24,819 bases of DNA. Source: Clostridiales bacterium. Lineage in GTDB: Bacteria > Bacillota > Clostridia > Christensenellales > Aristaeellaceae. The stretch spans positions 1 to 24,819 of the forward strand of contig SFHK01000033.1 in NCBI GenBank assembly GCA_004556395.1. The letters are read 5' to 3'. The translations under genes and the position numbers were made by a program. Of this stretch, positions 10,078 to 17,326 are shown piece after piece (position 1 is the first letter of the stretch; every line of letters begins with the position of its first letter). The notes beneath the pieces were generated by a model, which saw only the letters and a program-made list of their open reading frames with translations, ran no database searches and had not been told where the DNA came from.

Positions 10078-10106
10078 ATTATAGCATGCTTTTCCATTTC
10101 TGGCAA
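10078..10106 (-). promoter_or_regulatory. Sigma-A-type promoter of secA
   Basis: The minus strand has -35 TTGCCA (10101-10106, 5 of 6), a 17-base spacer and a perfect -10 TATAAT (10078-10083). The predicted start near 10071 leaves a 25-base leader before the secA ATG. It lies just beyond the stop of the transglutaminase gene, so secA can be transcribed independently. Confidence 0.85.
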
Positions 10107-10109
10107 TAG

Positions 10110-12491
10110 CTACGGCACCTGACCTACCGGACCGACGCCGTGCAGCACGCGCTGCGTCCGCCATTTCATCCGCGCCGCGGGCTTCATCCGCCCGACAATG
10201 CCCAGGTACGCGTCCCGCGCCAGCGCGTAGGTCTGCCGGTCTGCCGGGCGCGCGGCGTAGCGGCACACGGCCACCGCCGCCGAGAAGGCGACGAACGCCT
10301 CCGTGCAAACTCCGCGTTCCAGCGCCCGCGCCGCCAGAGACGACGGCGTGTCGCCGGGTTCATAGCGAACGCCCGCCTGTGAAAGCGCCGTGAGCATCGC
10401 CCGATACCAGAACATCAGCCGATCCTCTCCGCTGAACCTCTCCGAACCGGAAAGCGGATCCGTCGCCTTCAGCCGCCTGCGCACCAGAAGCGCCGCCGCC
10501 GCAATCACAAGCAGCAGAAGAATCAGAAGCAGCACAAGCCGCCATGCGCGGCCGCGCGAGGAATCCTCCTCCTTCGCGCGCGGCATGTTGTCCGGCTCCG
10601 GCGTCGTTTCCGGCTCATCGTTCCCGGTATTTCCAAACATCCCGTCCCCGTTCGGGTCGGGCGTAGGCGTGGGCGTCGGCTCGTTCCCCTCCGAACCGTT
10701 CGACGGGTTCGTCGGTTCCGGCGTGGCCGTGGGCCCGTCCTCCGTCATTCCGTCCGTCGGCGCGGGCGTAGCCGTGGGCTGCGCTCCGCCCGCGTTTCCG
10801 CCCTGCGCATTTTCGCTTTCGTCCGACTCCTGCTCATCCTGCTGATCGTCCGGCGGCGTAGCGTCGAACACCACCCAGCCGAAGCCCTTGAAATAGACCT
10901 CCGCCCACGCGTGCGCGTTGCGGCCGGTCACGACGCATTCACCGTTTTCGTCCGGAACGGCCAGATAGCCCTCCACATAGCGCGCCGGAAGCCCGGCAAT
11001 GCGCGCCATAACCGCCATGGCCGACGCGAAATACACGCAATACCCCTCCGGCGCTTCCAGCACAAAATAGGACACCATATCGCGTCCCTCCGGCACGGGC
11101 TCCGGCGTAAGCGTGTATTCCCCGCGCAGCTTCAGCCAGTCGCAGATGGCCGAAGCGCGCTGATACGGCGTTTCCGCCCCGGCAATAATCTCATACGTCT
11201 GCTGATACAGCGCCGAATCGATGCCCAGCGGCAGATCGCGGTTCAGCACCAGCGCGGCCGCGTAGGCCGGATCGTCCGCCCCTTCGCAGTCGGCCAGCGC
11301 CTGTTCTATCTCAAGCTCGCCCACGGTAAGGCGGTCAATATCCAGCGTATACCAGTCTCCCGCGCGCAGCGGACGATTGATGAACAGCTCGCCCAGATTG
11401 TTGAAGTACACGTTCGCGTCCGCAATATCCACGTCTTTCGTGCGCGACGGTGCGTAGATCGACCAGCTCGGGTTATCCATAAGCACCTCGACCCCGATCG
11501 TCCCGTTCGCAAGATACCGCTCCGCGAGCCTTTTGCCCACGTCAAACGCGGCCTCGAAGTCCGACCGGTAAATCAGCCCCTCGATGCCGTGCATCATATA
11601 TCGGCGAACCTTGCCCGCCTTGTCCTCATTGCTTTCGTCCACCCACGCGTGTGTGTCGTACACATAGCGAATCCCTCCGCGCAGGTATACCGTCTCGGAG
11701 GTCTCCACGCGCATCAGCTCGCTGTCAGAAGGATACGCCGGGCCGCCGAAGCGGTCGCGCCGCATAATCCAGCCGTCGGAAGCGATGGAAAACGAGCGCC
11801 GTTCGTTCAGGTTGTCTTTTTCAATGTTCAGCGTGCGCAGGATGAAGCGAAGCGTTTTCTGCGACGCCTTCTCCAGCACCGGCAGGCGAGCGCCCGCCGC
11901 CGGCGTACAGCCAACGGCCACAATCGCGGCCACGAGCGACAGCGACAAAAGCGCCTTCGGATGCGCCTTCTCCGCGGTTCCAGAGCGCGCGAACATGGCT
12001 GAAAGCGCCGCCAGCACCGGCGCAAGGTGCCACGACAGTCGGCTGTCCCCATAGAACCAGCCAACCGCCAGCACGGCCAGCGTCAGAAACGCCATCAGAT
12101 ATACGCCCCTGGACTGCTGCGCTATAATATAGGAAGCAACCAGCATGGCCAGCATGACGCCCACGCCAAGCTCGTTCATGTATTCGTCCAAAGACTCCTG
12201 CGCCCTCGCCGCGCGCAGAATCTCCGCGATTCGCGTAACCGGCCGCCATCCGGCGATCAGCGCGATTCCCATCGCCGCCGCAATCGCCGAAACCGTAATC
12301 AGCGCCGAGCGCCGCGAAAGCGAAAAGCCGAAAAGTGCGCCCGCCGCCGCAAACGCGCCGCCATATATCCACGCCCAGTGAACCGTCAGCTCCGCGTCGG
12401 CCGCCAGCAGCATCGTCAATCCCGCCGCCAGCAGCGCCGCGACGAGCGCTTCGCCCAGCCGGGCGCGCGTATGCGTATCCAACATTCTCAT
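10110..12491 (-). CDS. Membrane-anchored transglutaminase-like protein
   Basis: A 793-residue protein of the type found with MoxR and DUF58 genes. The N-terminus carries about six membrane helices between residues 14 and 195. An extracytoplasmic region follows, with the transglutaminase-like core: Cys485 in GYCVYFASAMAVMARIAGLP, His527 in NAHAWAEVYF and Asp543 in FDATPP, so the catalytic triad is intact. A Thr/Pro/Asp/Gly-rich linker of ~90 residues (549-640) leads to one more helix (649-670) and a cytoplasmic tail resembling DUF4129 (690-765). The natural substrate is unknown; family members are suspected to act on the cell surface as proteases or cross-linkers. The ATG overlaps the stop of the DUF58 gene as ATGA, so translation is probably coupled. 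Confidence 0.88.
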   Translation of the reverse strand: MRMLDTHTRARLGEALVAALLAAGLTMLLAADAELTVHWAWIYGGAFAAAGALFGFSLSRRSALITVSAIAAAMGIALIAGWRPVTRIAEILRAARAQESLDEYMNELGVGVMLAMLVASYIIAQQSRGVYLMAFLTLAVLAVGWFYGDSRLSWHLAPVLAALSAMFARSGTAEKAHPKALLSLSLVAAIVAVGCTPAAGARLPVLEKASQKTLRFILRTLNIEKDNLNERRSFSIASDGWIMRRDRFGGPAYPSDSELMRVETSETVYLRGGIRYVYDTHAWVDESNEDKAGKVRRYMMHGIEGLIYRSDFEAAFDVGKRLAERYLANGTIGVEVLMDNPSWSIYAPSRTKDVDIADANVYFNNLGELFINRPLRAGDWYTLDIDRLTVGELEIEQALADCEGADDPAYAAALVLNRDLPLGIDSALYQQTYEIIAGAETPYQRASAICDWLKLRGEYTLTPEPVPEGRDMVSYFVLEAPEGYCVYFASAMAVMARIAGLPARYVEGYLAVPDENGECVVTGRNAHAWAEVYFKGFGWVVFDATPPDDQQDEQESDESENAQGGNAGGAQPTATPAPTDGMTEDGPTATPEPTNPSNGSEGNEPTPTPTPDPNGDGMFGNTGNDEPETTPEPDNMPRAKEEDSSRGRAWRLVLLLILLLLVIAAAALLVRRRLKATDPLSGSERFSGEDRLMFWYRAMLTALSQAGVRYEPGDTPSSLAARALERGVCTEAFVAFSAAVAVCRYAARPADRQTYALARDAYLGIVGRMKPAARMKWRTQRVLHGVGPVGQVP

Positions 12492-13672
12492 TGCACCTCC
12501 GCCCCCTCTCCGGCGCGGAAGGGATTGTCACGGCGGGCGATCACGTCCGCCAACTCCAGCCTCGCCATCAGCGCGTCCGCGTCGGCACGGCCGGTATCGG
12601 TAATCCAGATCACGGCCACAGCCACGCCGCTCATCTGCCGAAGGCGAATGGCGCAGTCCGCCAGACGCGAAGTAAGTCGGCTCGTAATCAGCACAATCGC
12701 GCCCGTACGATCCAGTCGGCGCGTCGCGTCAGCCAGCGCCTGTTCATACGGCGTTTCCGCGTCAAAGGCCACGCGTGCCAGCGCACCGGCAAACGCGCCC
12801 ACATCCTGCGCGCCGTGCCCCTCAATTTCCCCCGCGCGCCCCAGAAGCAGACGCACGGGTGCGTCCTCTTCCAGCTGCGCGGCGATCACGCTCAGCGTCG
12901 CTTCGCACAGTGCGTCCTCTATCGTCCGCGCACGCTCCGCAACCGCGTCCAGCCGCGCGAGATCCGGCATCACCAGCATGTCGGGACGCGCCGCCTCGTC
13001 ATAGGTGCGTACCATCGGCTTCAGGTTGCGCATCGAGGGATCGTAGGTTTTCATCGTCAGCTTCCAGTGAATTCGCTTGATCAGGTCGCCGTCGCGCCAT
13101 TCGCGCACGCCAGACGGCGAAGACGCGTCGTCCGGGAACCGGCGAACCTCCTCCGGCCCGGTGTCGCCCATCTGCATCTGAAACGGAAGCAGCGGCCTGC
13201 GCCGCGGCAGCACCGTCACCTCTCCGCCCGCGGCGAAAAGCGTTCTGCGAAACGTGAACAGATCGAACACGTCCGTCACCCATACGCTTCCGGAAACCGG
13301 CGCGTACACGCCCCTGTGCTGAAACACCTTCTCGCCCGACGCGCGATACACGCGAAACGGCATGCCGCCAAAGCGGATGGAATCCGTTCCCGCGCCGCCC
13401 GCCACGTTTACAACGATGTCGCCGACCGGCAGAATCGACCGGAACGAAACCTCCGCCTGATACGCCGCCTTTTCCCCGCGCAGAAGGCGCGTCGCCGCGC
13501 AGACGACCCGCGCCTGCAGCGTAAGCAGCGCCGTCACCACCGACGCGAGCGCCAGAACCAGCATGACCAGCATGCAGATGGCCGCGCTCAGCAAAACCGG
13601 CGAGCCGATCGTCAGCGCGATCACGGCTACCAGCAGCATGATAAATATGAAACTGCTCGTTCTCGGCTTCAC
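12488..13672 (-). CDS. DUF58 domain protein, membrane-associated
   Basis: A 394-residue protein with two adjacent N-terminal membrane helices (about 6-24 and 26-50). It carries the DUF58 signature VREWRDGDLIKRIHWKLTMK (189-208), which matches the family pattern ending in RIHWK. A VWA-like C-terminal half (about 225-385) follows. The GTG start at 13672 overlaps the moxR stop as GTGA, with GAGGG upstream. The open frame continues to 14023 but that part is antisense-like shadow of moxR. DUF58 proteins are regularly encoded beside MoxR ATPases and are thought to form chaperone or metal-insertion modules; the specific role is unknown. Confidence 0.88.
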   Translation of the reverse strand: MKPRTSSFIFIMLLVAVIALTIGSPVLLSAAICMLVMLVLALASVVTALLTLQARVVCAATRLLRGEKAAYQAEVSFRSILPVGDIVVNVAGGAGTDSIRFGGMPFRVYRASGEKVFQHRGVYAPVSGSVWVTDVFDLFTFRRTLFAAGGEVTVLPRRRPLLPFQMQMGDTGPEEVRRFPDDASSPSGVREWRDGDLIKRIHWKLTMKTYDPSMRNLKPMVRTYDEAARPDMLVMPDLARLDAVAERARTIEDALCEATLSVIAAQLEEDAPVRLLLGRAGEIEGHGAQDVGAFAGALARVAFDAETPYEQALADATRRLDRTGAIVLITSRLTSRLADCAIRLRQMSGVAVAVIWITDTGRADADALMARLELADVIARRDNPFRAGEGAEVQ

Positions 13673-14625
13673 TTTGCCCTCACCGGAACGGGTACCCCGG
13701 CAATCAGCCGCAGAACCGCGCGTTCCGCCGTCATGCCCTTCGCGCTCAGGCGCGCCTCCGGACTCAGCACCACGCGGTGCGACAGCACGGGAGACGCCAT
13801 CTTGCGAATATCCTCCGGCATCACATAGTCGCGCCCGTCCAGCATCGCGCAAGCCTGCGCCGAACGCATCAGCGCCAGCGCGCCGCGCGTGGAAATGCCG
13901 CGGGCGAACGAACGATTCGTGCGCGAATTCTGGGCAATCGCCGCCACATACGCACGCATCTCCTTGGACACGCGCACCTCGCCCACCATCTTCTGAAGTC
14001 TCAGAATGTCGTCGCGCGTGCACACGGGCTGCAGATCATTCAGCGGCTTCTCGCCGGACATATACATGTTTAGAATCTCCGCTTCCTCCGCCTCAGTCGG
14101 ATAACCGATCGACACGCGCATGAAGAATCGATCCAGCTGTGCCTCCGGCAGCGGATACGTGCCCACAAAGTCCACGGGGTTCTGCGTAGCCAGCACGATG
14201 AACGGCTTCGGCAGCGGATGCGTTTCGCCGTCCAGCGTCACCTGCCCCTCCTCCATAACCTCCAAAAGACTCGACTGCGTCTTGGGGGACGTGCGGTTGA
14301 TTTCGTCCGCCAGCAGAAGGTTGGCAAACACCGCGCCTTTCCTGTACTCCATCACATTGGTTTTAAAGTCAATAAACGTGTAGCCCACTACGTCGCTTGG
14401 CGTCACGTCGGGCGTAAACTGAATGCGTTTATAATCCAGCGCCAGCGAACGGGCGAACGCGGAAGCCAGCGTCGTCTTTCCAACGCCGGGTACGTCCTCG
14501 ATCAGCACATGCCCGCCGCACAGGATGGCGTTCAGAATCAGCTCTACCACGCCCTCCTTGCCAACGATCACCCTTCCGATGTTCTCCGTAAGCAGCTGCC
14601 TGAGTTTCTGTGCCGGTTGCATCAT
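13669..14625 (-). CDS. MoxR-family AAA+ ATPase
   Basis: MoxR ATPases are chaperone-like AAA+ proteins that act with VWA or DUF58 partners to assemble or activate client proteins. The 318-residue protein has Walker A in EDVPGVGKTT (43-52) and Walker B LLLADEINR (103-111). Sensor 1 lies in VLATQNPVDFVGTYPLPEAQLDRFFMR, here residues about 148-174, and the ISTRGALALMRSAQA lid motif follows. The start is the first of two consecutive ATGs (14625, 14622), seven bases after GAGGAG. The frame upstream to 14766 includes the promoter and is not coding. It is the first gene of moxR-DUF58-transglutaminase, all joined by 4-base overlaps. Confidence 0.93.
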   Translation of the reverse strand: MMQPAQKLRQLLTENIGRVIVGKEGVVELILNAILCGGHVLIEDVPGVGKTTLASAFARSLALDYKRIQFTPDVTPSDVVGYTFIDFKTNVMEYRKGAVFANLLLADEINRTSPKTQSSLLEVMEEGQVTLDGETHPLPKPFIVLATQNPVDFVGTYPLPEAQLDRFFMRVSIGYPTEAEEAEILNMYMSGEKPLNDLQPVCTRDDILRLQKMVGEVRVSKEMRAYVAAIAQNSRTNRSFARGISTRGALALMRSAQACAMLDGRDYVMPEDIRKMASPVLSHRVVLSPEARLSAKGMTAERAVLRLIAGVPVPVRAK

Positions 14626-14662
14626 GGTTTTTCTCCTCGAATATTCCAGAGTAGTCCCCTCC

Positions 14663-14680
14663 GTCTGTCGCACGACAAAC
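14663..14680. promoter_or_regulatory. Inverted repeat in the moxR leader
   Basis: Two 8-base arms (14663-14670 and 14673-14680) match as an inverted repeat with one mismatch; the core is TGTCG-N2-CGACA. It sits about 12 to 29 bases downstream of the predicted moxR transcription start, where a bound repressor could block elongation. No cognate regulator is identified. Confidence 0.35.
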
Positions 14681-14698
14681 GAAAAAAGTTCCCTTTCT

Positions 14699-14727
14699 AT
14701 TATATCCCCCTCGCGCCCCGCACGCAA
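14699..14727 (-). promoter_or_regulatory. Promoter of the moxR operon
   Basis: A perfect -10 TATAAT is read at 14699-14704 on the minus strand. It is 17 bases from a weak -35 TTGCGT (14722-14727, 3 of 6). The start would be near 14692, giving a 67-base leader. The poor -35 suggests an activator or an alternative form of control. Confidence 0.6.
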
Positions 14728-14771
14728 GTTGAGTCTGTGTTGCCTGCAAAGCCATAAAAAGGTCATAAAAA

Positions 14772-14800
14772 GACGCCCGGAAATTTCCGAGCGCCTTTTT
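14772..14800. terminator. Terminator hairpin between the coiled-coil gene and moxR
   Basis: Complementary arms 14772-14783 and 14784-14795 (with G-U pairs) meet at an AAATTT centre. The minus-strand product is followed by TTTTT (14767-14771) and the plus strand also runs into TTTTT (14796-14800). It lies about 15 bases beyond the stop of the 14815-15210 gene and could work in both directions. Confidence 0.75.
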
Positions 14801-14814
14801 ATTCATTATGATTG

Positions 14815-15210
14815 CTATTCCAGCCTGGCCAGCAGCTCTTCCATGCTGATGCCCTTGGCCTTCATCACGGAAAGCAGCTCCTCGGCGCGCTTCCTTTCTT
14901 CGCTCTTGGTTGCTCTTCTGCCCTGCTGCGTAGCGGGACGATTCTTAATCTCCACCAGATGCTCTCTGTGAGCCAGCACCTTGTTCAGCTGCTCGGTGCT
15001 TCTTGCCAGAGCAACCTTGCGCTCTTCAAGCTTTTTCTCGGTCTTCGCAACCAGCACCTCGCGCTCGTTGTTCAGCTTGGTAAGGGATTCAACCTTCTTG
15101 TCGGCAATCGCAATGCGTTCGTCCAGCGTAGGATACGCCTTGCGAGTCTTCTCAACCACAACCGTCTCCGTCTTGGCTTTCTTTCCGGAACCCTTTACGC
15201 CTCTGGGCAT
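14815..15210 (-). CDS. Small basic coiled-coil protein, function unknown
   Basis: A 131-residue protein starting MPRGVKGSGKKAKTETVVV. The Lys-rich start is followed by a long predicted helix (about 28-85) with heptad-like spacing and alternating Lys/Glu, for example KKVESLTKLNNEREVLVAK. A basic segment at 90-107 precedes a short C-terminal helix, MKAKGISMEELLARLE. There are no cysteines, no signal peptide and no membrane helix, so it is cytoplasmic. The composition suggests nucleic-acid or protein binding, but no family is recognised. The ATG at 15210 follows AAAGGA by about nine bases. The gene has its own -10 element and terminator and is thus a single-gene unit. Confidence 0.75.
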   Translation of the reverse strand: MPRGVKGSGKKAKTETVVVEKTRKAYPTLDERIAIADKKVESLTKLNNEREVLVAKTEKKLEERKVALARSTEQLNKVLAHREHLVEIKNRPATQQGRRATKSEERKRAEELLSVMKAKGISMEELLARLE

Positions 15211-15269
15211 TTAAAAACATCCTTTCTTCTTCCGTCGTTTCTGACAGGCTTCTCATCGCATCCTTACCC

Positions 15270-15275
15270 ATTATA
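15270..15275 (-). promoter_or_regulatory. -10 element for the coiled-coil protein gene
   Basis: A perfect TATAAT is read on the minus strand, placing the start near 15263 and giving a leader of about 53 bases. No good -35 is seen; the best candidate, GTGAAT at a 16-base spacing, matches only 3 of 6. Confidence 0.5.
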
Positions 15276-15536
15276 ACACATTTTCTTCGAGATTCACGTA
15301 TATATCAAAGAAATAACATTTTCATCCTGTCGACACACTTTTTCTCTCCCTGCAAATCTTATATGATTCCGCATCAGTAAATATGACATTCTTTTTGATT
15401 GGCCATCGCTGCGTCTTCTTTTCATGTCAAAGCATATCTGGAACAATCTATAAGTACGCATTTGCATATGAACATCGATATTTCCAATAACGCAAACTCC
15501 ATTAAGGCAATTTACCTTATCAAAGCAATATTTCAC

Positions 15537-15565
15537 TTGATTTATATACCTCCCAGTGCTACAAT
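15537..15565 (+). promoter_or_regulatory. Promoter of the methyltransferase gene
   Basis: -35 TTGATT (15537-15542, 4 of 6), a 17-base spacer and -10 TACAAT (15560-15565, 5 of 6). The start near 15572 gives an 83-base leader that contains the hairpin at 15583-15604. Confidence 0.65.
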
Positions 15566-15582
15566 AAGATCCGTTCATATTC

Positions 15583-15604
15583 AGGCTGCCTATAAGGGCA
15601 GCCT
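15583..15604 (+). other. Stem-loop in the methyltransferase leader
   Basis: AGGCTGCC (15583-15590) and GGCAGCCT (15597-15604) form a perfect 8-base stem around a 6-base loop. Only TTTC follows, so termination would be weak. It may stabilise the mRNA, act as an attenuator, or be a leftover terminator of a lost gene. Confidence 0.5.
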
Positions 15605-15654
15605 TTCAAAGGAATCGCGGTTAAATAAGGCTAACCCATGAATGGAGGGCCGCT

Positions 15655-16485
15655 ATGAAGTATCCGATTAAGAAGAACAGCGTTCAGGAGACGCTGATTG
15701 TGCCGTTATATGGGCGGAAGATGTGTTCGGAGCGGTTTCCGGCGCTGTTCAGGGATGAGACGGCCATTCGGTTGATTGAGCGGGTGGATTACGATTTTTC
15801 GATGCCGGCGAAGAAGTCTGAAAGCGCGATGCAGCAGTTCGGGTTTCTTGAGGTCGCCATGCGGCAGAATGATCTGGCGTGGGAAGTGCGCGACTATCTG
15901 AAGCTTCATCCTCGGGCGGCCGTGGTCAACCTGGGCTGCGGGCTGGACGACACCGGGCGGAGCTGCGACAACGGGACGTGCCGAATCTACAATCTCGATT
16001 TTCCGGATGTGATCGACGTGCGAAACGCGCTGCTTCCCGCCGGGGAGCGGGAGGAAAATCTTGCCTGCGATCTGAACGACACCTCGTGGTTTTCGAGGAT
16101 TGACGCGTCGGACGGCGCCATATTCTTCGCCGCGGGCGTATTCTACTATTTTCTGACCGAGCAGGTTCGGACGCTGGTACAGGCTATGGCAAAGGCGTTT
16201 CCGGGCGCTCGGCTGGTATTTGATGCGGCGTGCCGCGCGGCTGTGAAGCTGATGCTGAAAACGTGGATTAAGGACGCGCGCATTCAGGATGTCGGCGCGT
16301 ACTTTTCGGTTTCGGATGCGAAGCAGGAACTTTCGCCGTGGGTAGAGGGAATACGCGTATCCAGCCGCGGATATATGTTAGGGTATCAGCGGCTGAATGA
16401 TCCGTCCGTGCGGGCGCTTTACCGGCTTCTGGCGAAAATTGGTGATCGGCTTATGAAGATGCAGATCGTCCGGCTGGATTTTTGA
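15655..16485 (+). CDS. TcmP/leucine carboxyl methyltransferase-like class I SAM methyltransferase
   Basis: A 276-residue protein resembling the LCM/PPM family (PF04072), including polyketide O-methyltransferases such as TcmP. The early segment YDFSMPAKKSESAMQQFGF (46-64) and the SAM-binding loop VVNLGCGLDDTGRSC (90-104) are typical. An acidic residue follows in YNLDFPDVIDVR (112-123), and FFAAGVFYYF (157-166) matches the family's strand 4. The substrate cannot be predicted; bacterial relatives act on small molecules or peptides. The ATG has GGAGGG five bases upstream. It is monocistronic, with its own promoter and a possible terminator at 16512-16539. It starts the run of plus-strand accessory genes and no biosynthetic partner is nearby. 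Confidence 0.85.
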   Translation: MKYPIKKNSVQETLIVPLYGRKMCSERFPALFRDETAIRLIERVDYDFSMPAKKSESAMQQFGFLEVAMRQNDLAWEVRDYLKLHPRAAVVNLGCGLDDTGRSCDNGTCRIYNLDFPDVIDVRNALLPAGEREENLACDLNDTSWFSRIDASDGAIFFAAGVFYYFLTEQVRTLVQAMAKAFPGARLVFDAACRAAVKLMLKTWIKDARIQDVGAYFSVSDAKQELSPWVEGIRVSSRGYMLGYQRLNDPSVRALYRLLAKIGDRLMKMQIVRLDF

Positions 16486-16511
16486 GAGCCTGATTGTCGA
16501 AGTGGTTTCAC

Positions 16512-16547
16512 GGCATGCGTGAAAGGGGCGGCGCATGCCATGTTATT
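16512..16547 (+). terminator. Possible terminator after the methyltransferase
   Basis: GGCATGCG (16512-16519) pairs perfectly with CGCATGCC (16532-16539) around a 12-base loop. It is followed by ATGTTATTTTA, a broken T-run. It lies 27 bases past the stop codon. Confidence 0.5.
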
Positions 16548-16562
16548 TTATCGAAAAAACGA

Positions 16563-16582
16563 TTGACACGCGCAGGTATAAT
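16563..16582 (+). promoter_or_regulatory. Possible tetR promoter elements, oddly spaced
   Basis: A perfect TTGACA (16563-16568) and a perfect TATAAT (16577-16582) occur with only 8 bases between them, too close to work together in a normal sigma-A promoter. The TATAAT has no -35 at 17 bases (that position is poly-A), and the TTGACA has only TAACGT at 17 bases. Two short palindromes, AACGTCGTT (16587-16595) and AACAGTGTT (16600-16608), lie between here and the gene and may be operators for the regulator. Confidence 0.35.
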
Positions 16583-16626
16583 GAATAACGTCGTTTCATA
16601 ACAGTGTTACCGATGGAGGAAAGCGA

Positions 16627-17250
16627 ATGGCGAAGCAGATTGAGGGTGTTTCGGAGCGCATATTGGCGTGTGCCCGCGGCGAATTTCTGGATAAGGGGTT
16701 TACGGGCGCTTCCCTTCGCACCATCGCGGCGGCGGCGGACACCAGCACCAACTCCATCTATGTTCGCTTTGGCGACAAGGAAGGGCTGTTTTCCGCCATC
16801 GTGGAGCCGCTGCTGAACGAAATGACGGAGCGCTTCCTCAAGATACAAGAGGAATTCCGCCAGATGGATCGCGCCGCGCAGGCCGCGCACATGGCGCAGT
16901 ATGCCGACGGCGGCACGTTGGAGCTGGTGGAGTACATGTATGAGCATCTGGATGAATTTCGGCTGCTGCTCGACGCTTCCTACGGTACGCGGTTTCACAA
17001 TTTCGTGGACGCGCTCGTGCGCATCGAGGCGGAATACACCGGGAAATACATAGAAATCGTCGGCTATCCCGCGCAGCTGGGCGACGCGCTGACGGAAAAG
17101 CTGCTGCACATCGTCACGACCTCCCGCTTCGAGAGCATCTTCGAGGTCATCCGCCATGGGATGAGCCGCGCAGACGCCATTGAATACATCCGTCTGCTGA
17201 GCCGGTATCATCGCGCGGGCTTCTTCGCGATTTTCGGCTCGCAGCTGTAA
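16627..17250 (+). CDS. TetR/AcrR-family transcriptional regulator
   Basis: A 207-residue one-component repressor. The N-terminal DNA-binding domain (about 8-55) has the helix-turn-helix SLRTIAAAADTSTNSIYVRF (29-48), followed by the typical KEGLFSAIVEPLL. The rest is the all-helical ligand-binding and dimer domain, whose ligand cannot be inferred. The ATG is preceded by GGAGGA. It is followed by a clear terminator, then by the ABC exporter remnant. TetR regulators beside paired ABC half-transporters are common in Clostridia and usually control the exporter. Here the regulator is intact while the exporter is not, so its target may be gone or elsewhere. Confidence 0.92.
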   Translation: MAKQIEGVSERILACARGEFLDKGFTGASLRTIAAAADTSTNSIYVRFGDKEGLFSAIVEPLLNEMTERFLKIQEEFRQMDRAAQAAHMAQYADGGTLELVEYMYEHLDEFRLLLDASYGTRFHNFVDALVRIEAEYTGKYIEIVGYPAQLGDALTEKLLHIVTTSRFESIFEVIRHGMSRADAIEYIRLLSRYHRAGFFAIFGSQL

Positions 17251-17258
17251 GCTTCCCC

Positions 17259-17281
17259 AACTGCCGGGAACGGCAGTTTTT
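17259..17281 (+). terminator. Rho-independent terminator after tetR
   Basis: AACTGCCG (17259-17266) pairs perfectly with CGGCAGTT (17271-17278) around GGAA, followed by a run of five Ts (17277-17281). It starts eight bases after the stop codon and separates tetR from the ABC locus. Confidence 0.9.
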
Positions 17282-17293
17282 CTCGCGCCATAA

Positions 17294-17309
17294 GTTAGTC
17301 TCATCTAAC
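17294..17309 (+). promoter_or_regulatory. Inverted repeat upstream of the ABC remnant
   Basis: GTTAG-tctcat-CTAAC is a perfect 5-base inverted repeat with a 6-base centre. It lies 17 bases before the ATG and immediately before the AAAGGAGG ribosome binding site. Its position suggests an operator; I cannot assign the regulator. No convincing promoter is visible between the tetR terminator and this site. Confidence 0.4.
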
Positions 17310-17326
17310 CAAAGGAGGAATCCGGT

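Larger units (their letters stand above)
15211..15654. other. AT-rich intergenic region between divergent genes
   Basis: This 444-base stretch is visibly richer in A and T than its surroundings, most clearly between 15280 and 15560. It separates the minus-strand coiled-coil gene from the plus-strand methyltransferase. It holds the -10 element of the former (15270-15275), the promoter of the latter (15537-15565) and a leader hairpin (15583-15604). The open frame at 15294-15578 (minus) has no ribosome binding site or recognisable content and is not called. The rest shows no feature I can identify. Confidence 0.7.

Noticed and set aside
13672..14023. Extended N-terminus for the DUF58 protein
   Set aside because: This part overlaps moxR in another frame and has shadow composition; the GTG at 13672 overlapping the moxR stop with a good binding site is the natural start.
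15294..15578. Minus-strand open frame of 94 codons in the AT-rich region
   Set aside because: No ribosome binding site, no domain, and it overlaps the promoter of the methyltransferase.
16543..17304. Minus-strand open frame of 253 codons
   Set aside because: Antisense to the well-supported TetR gene and crossing its terminator.
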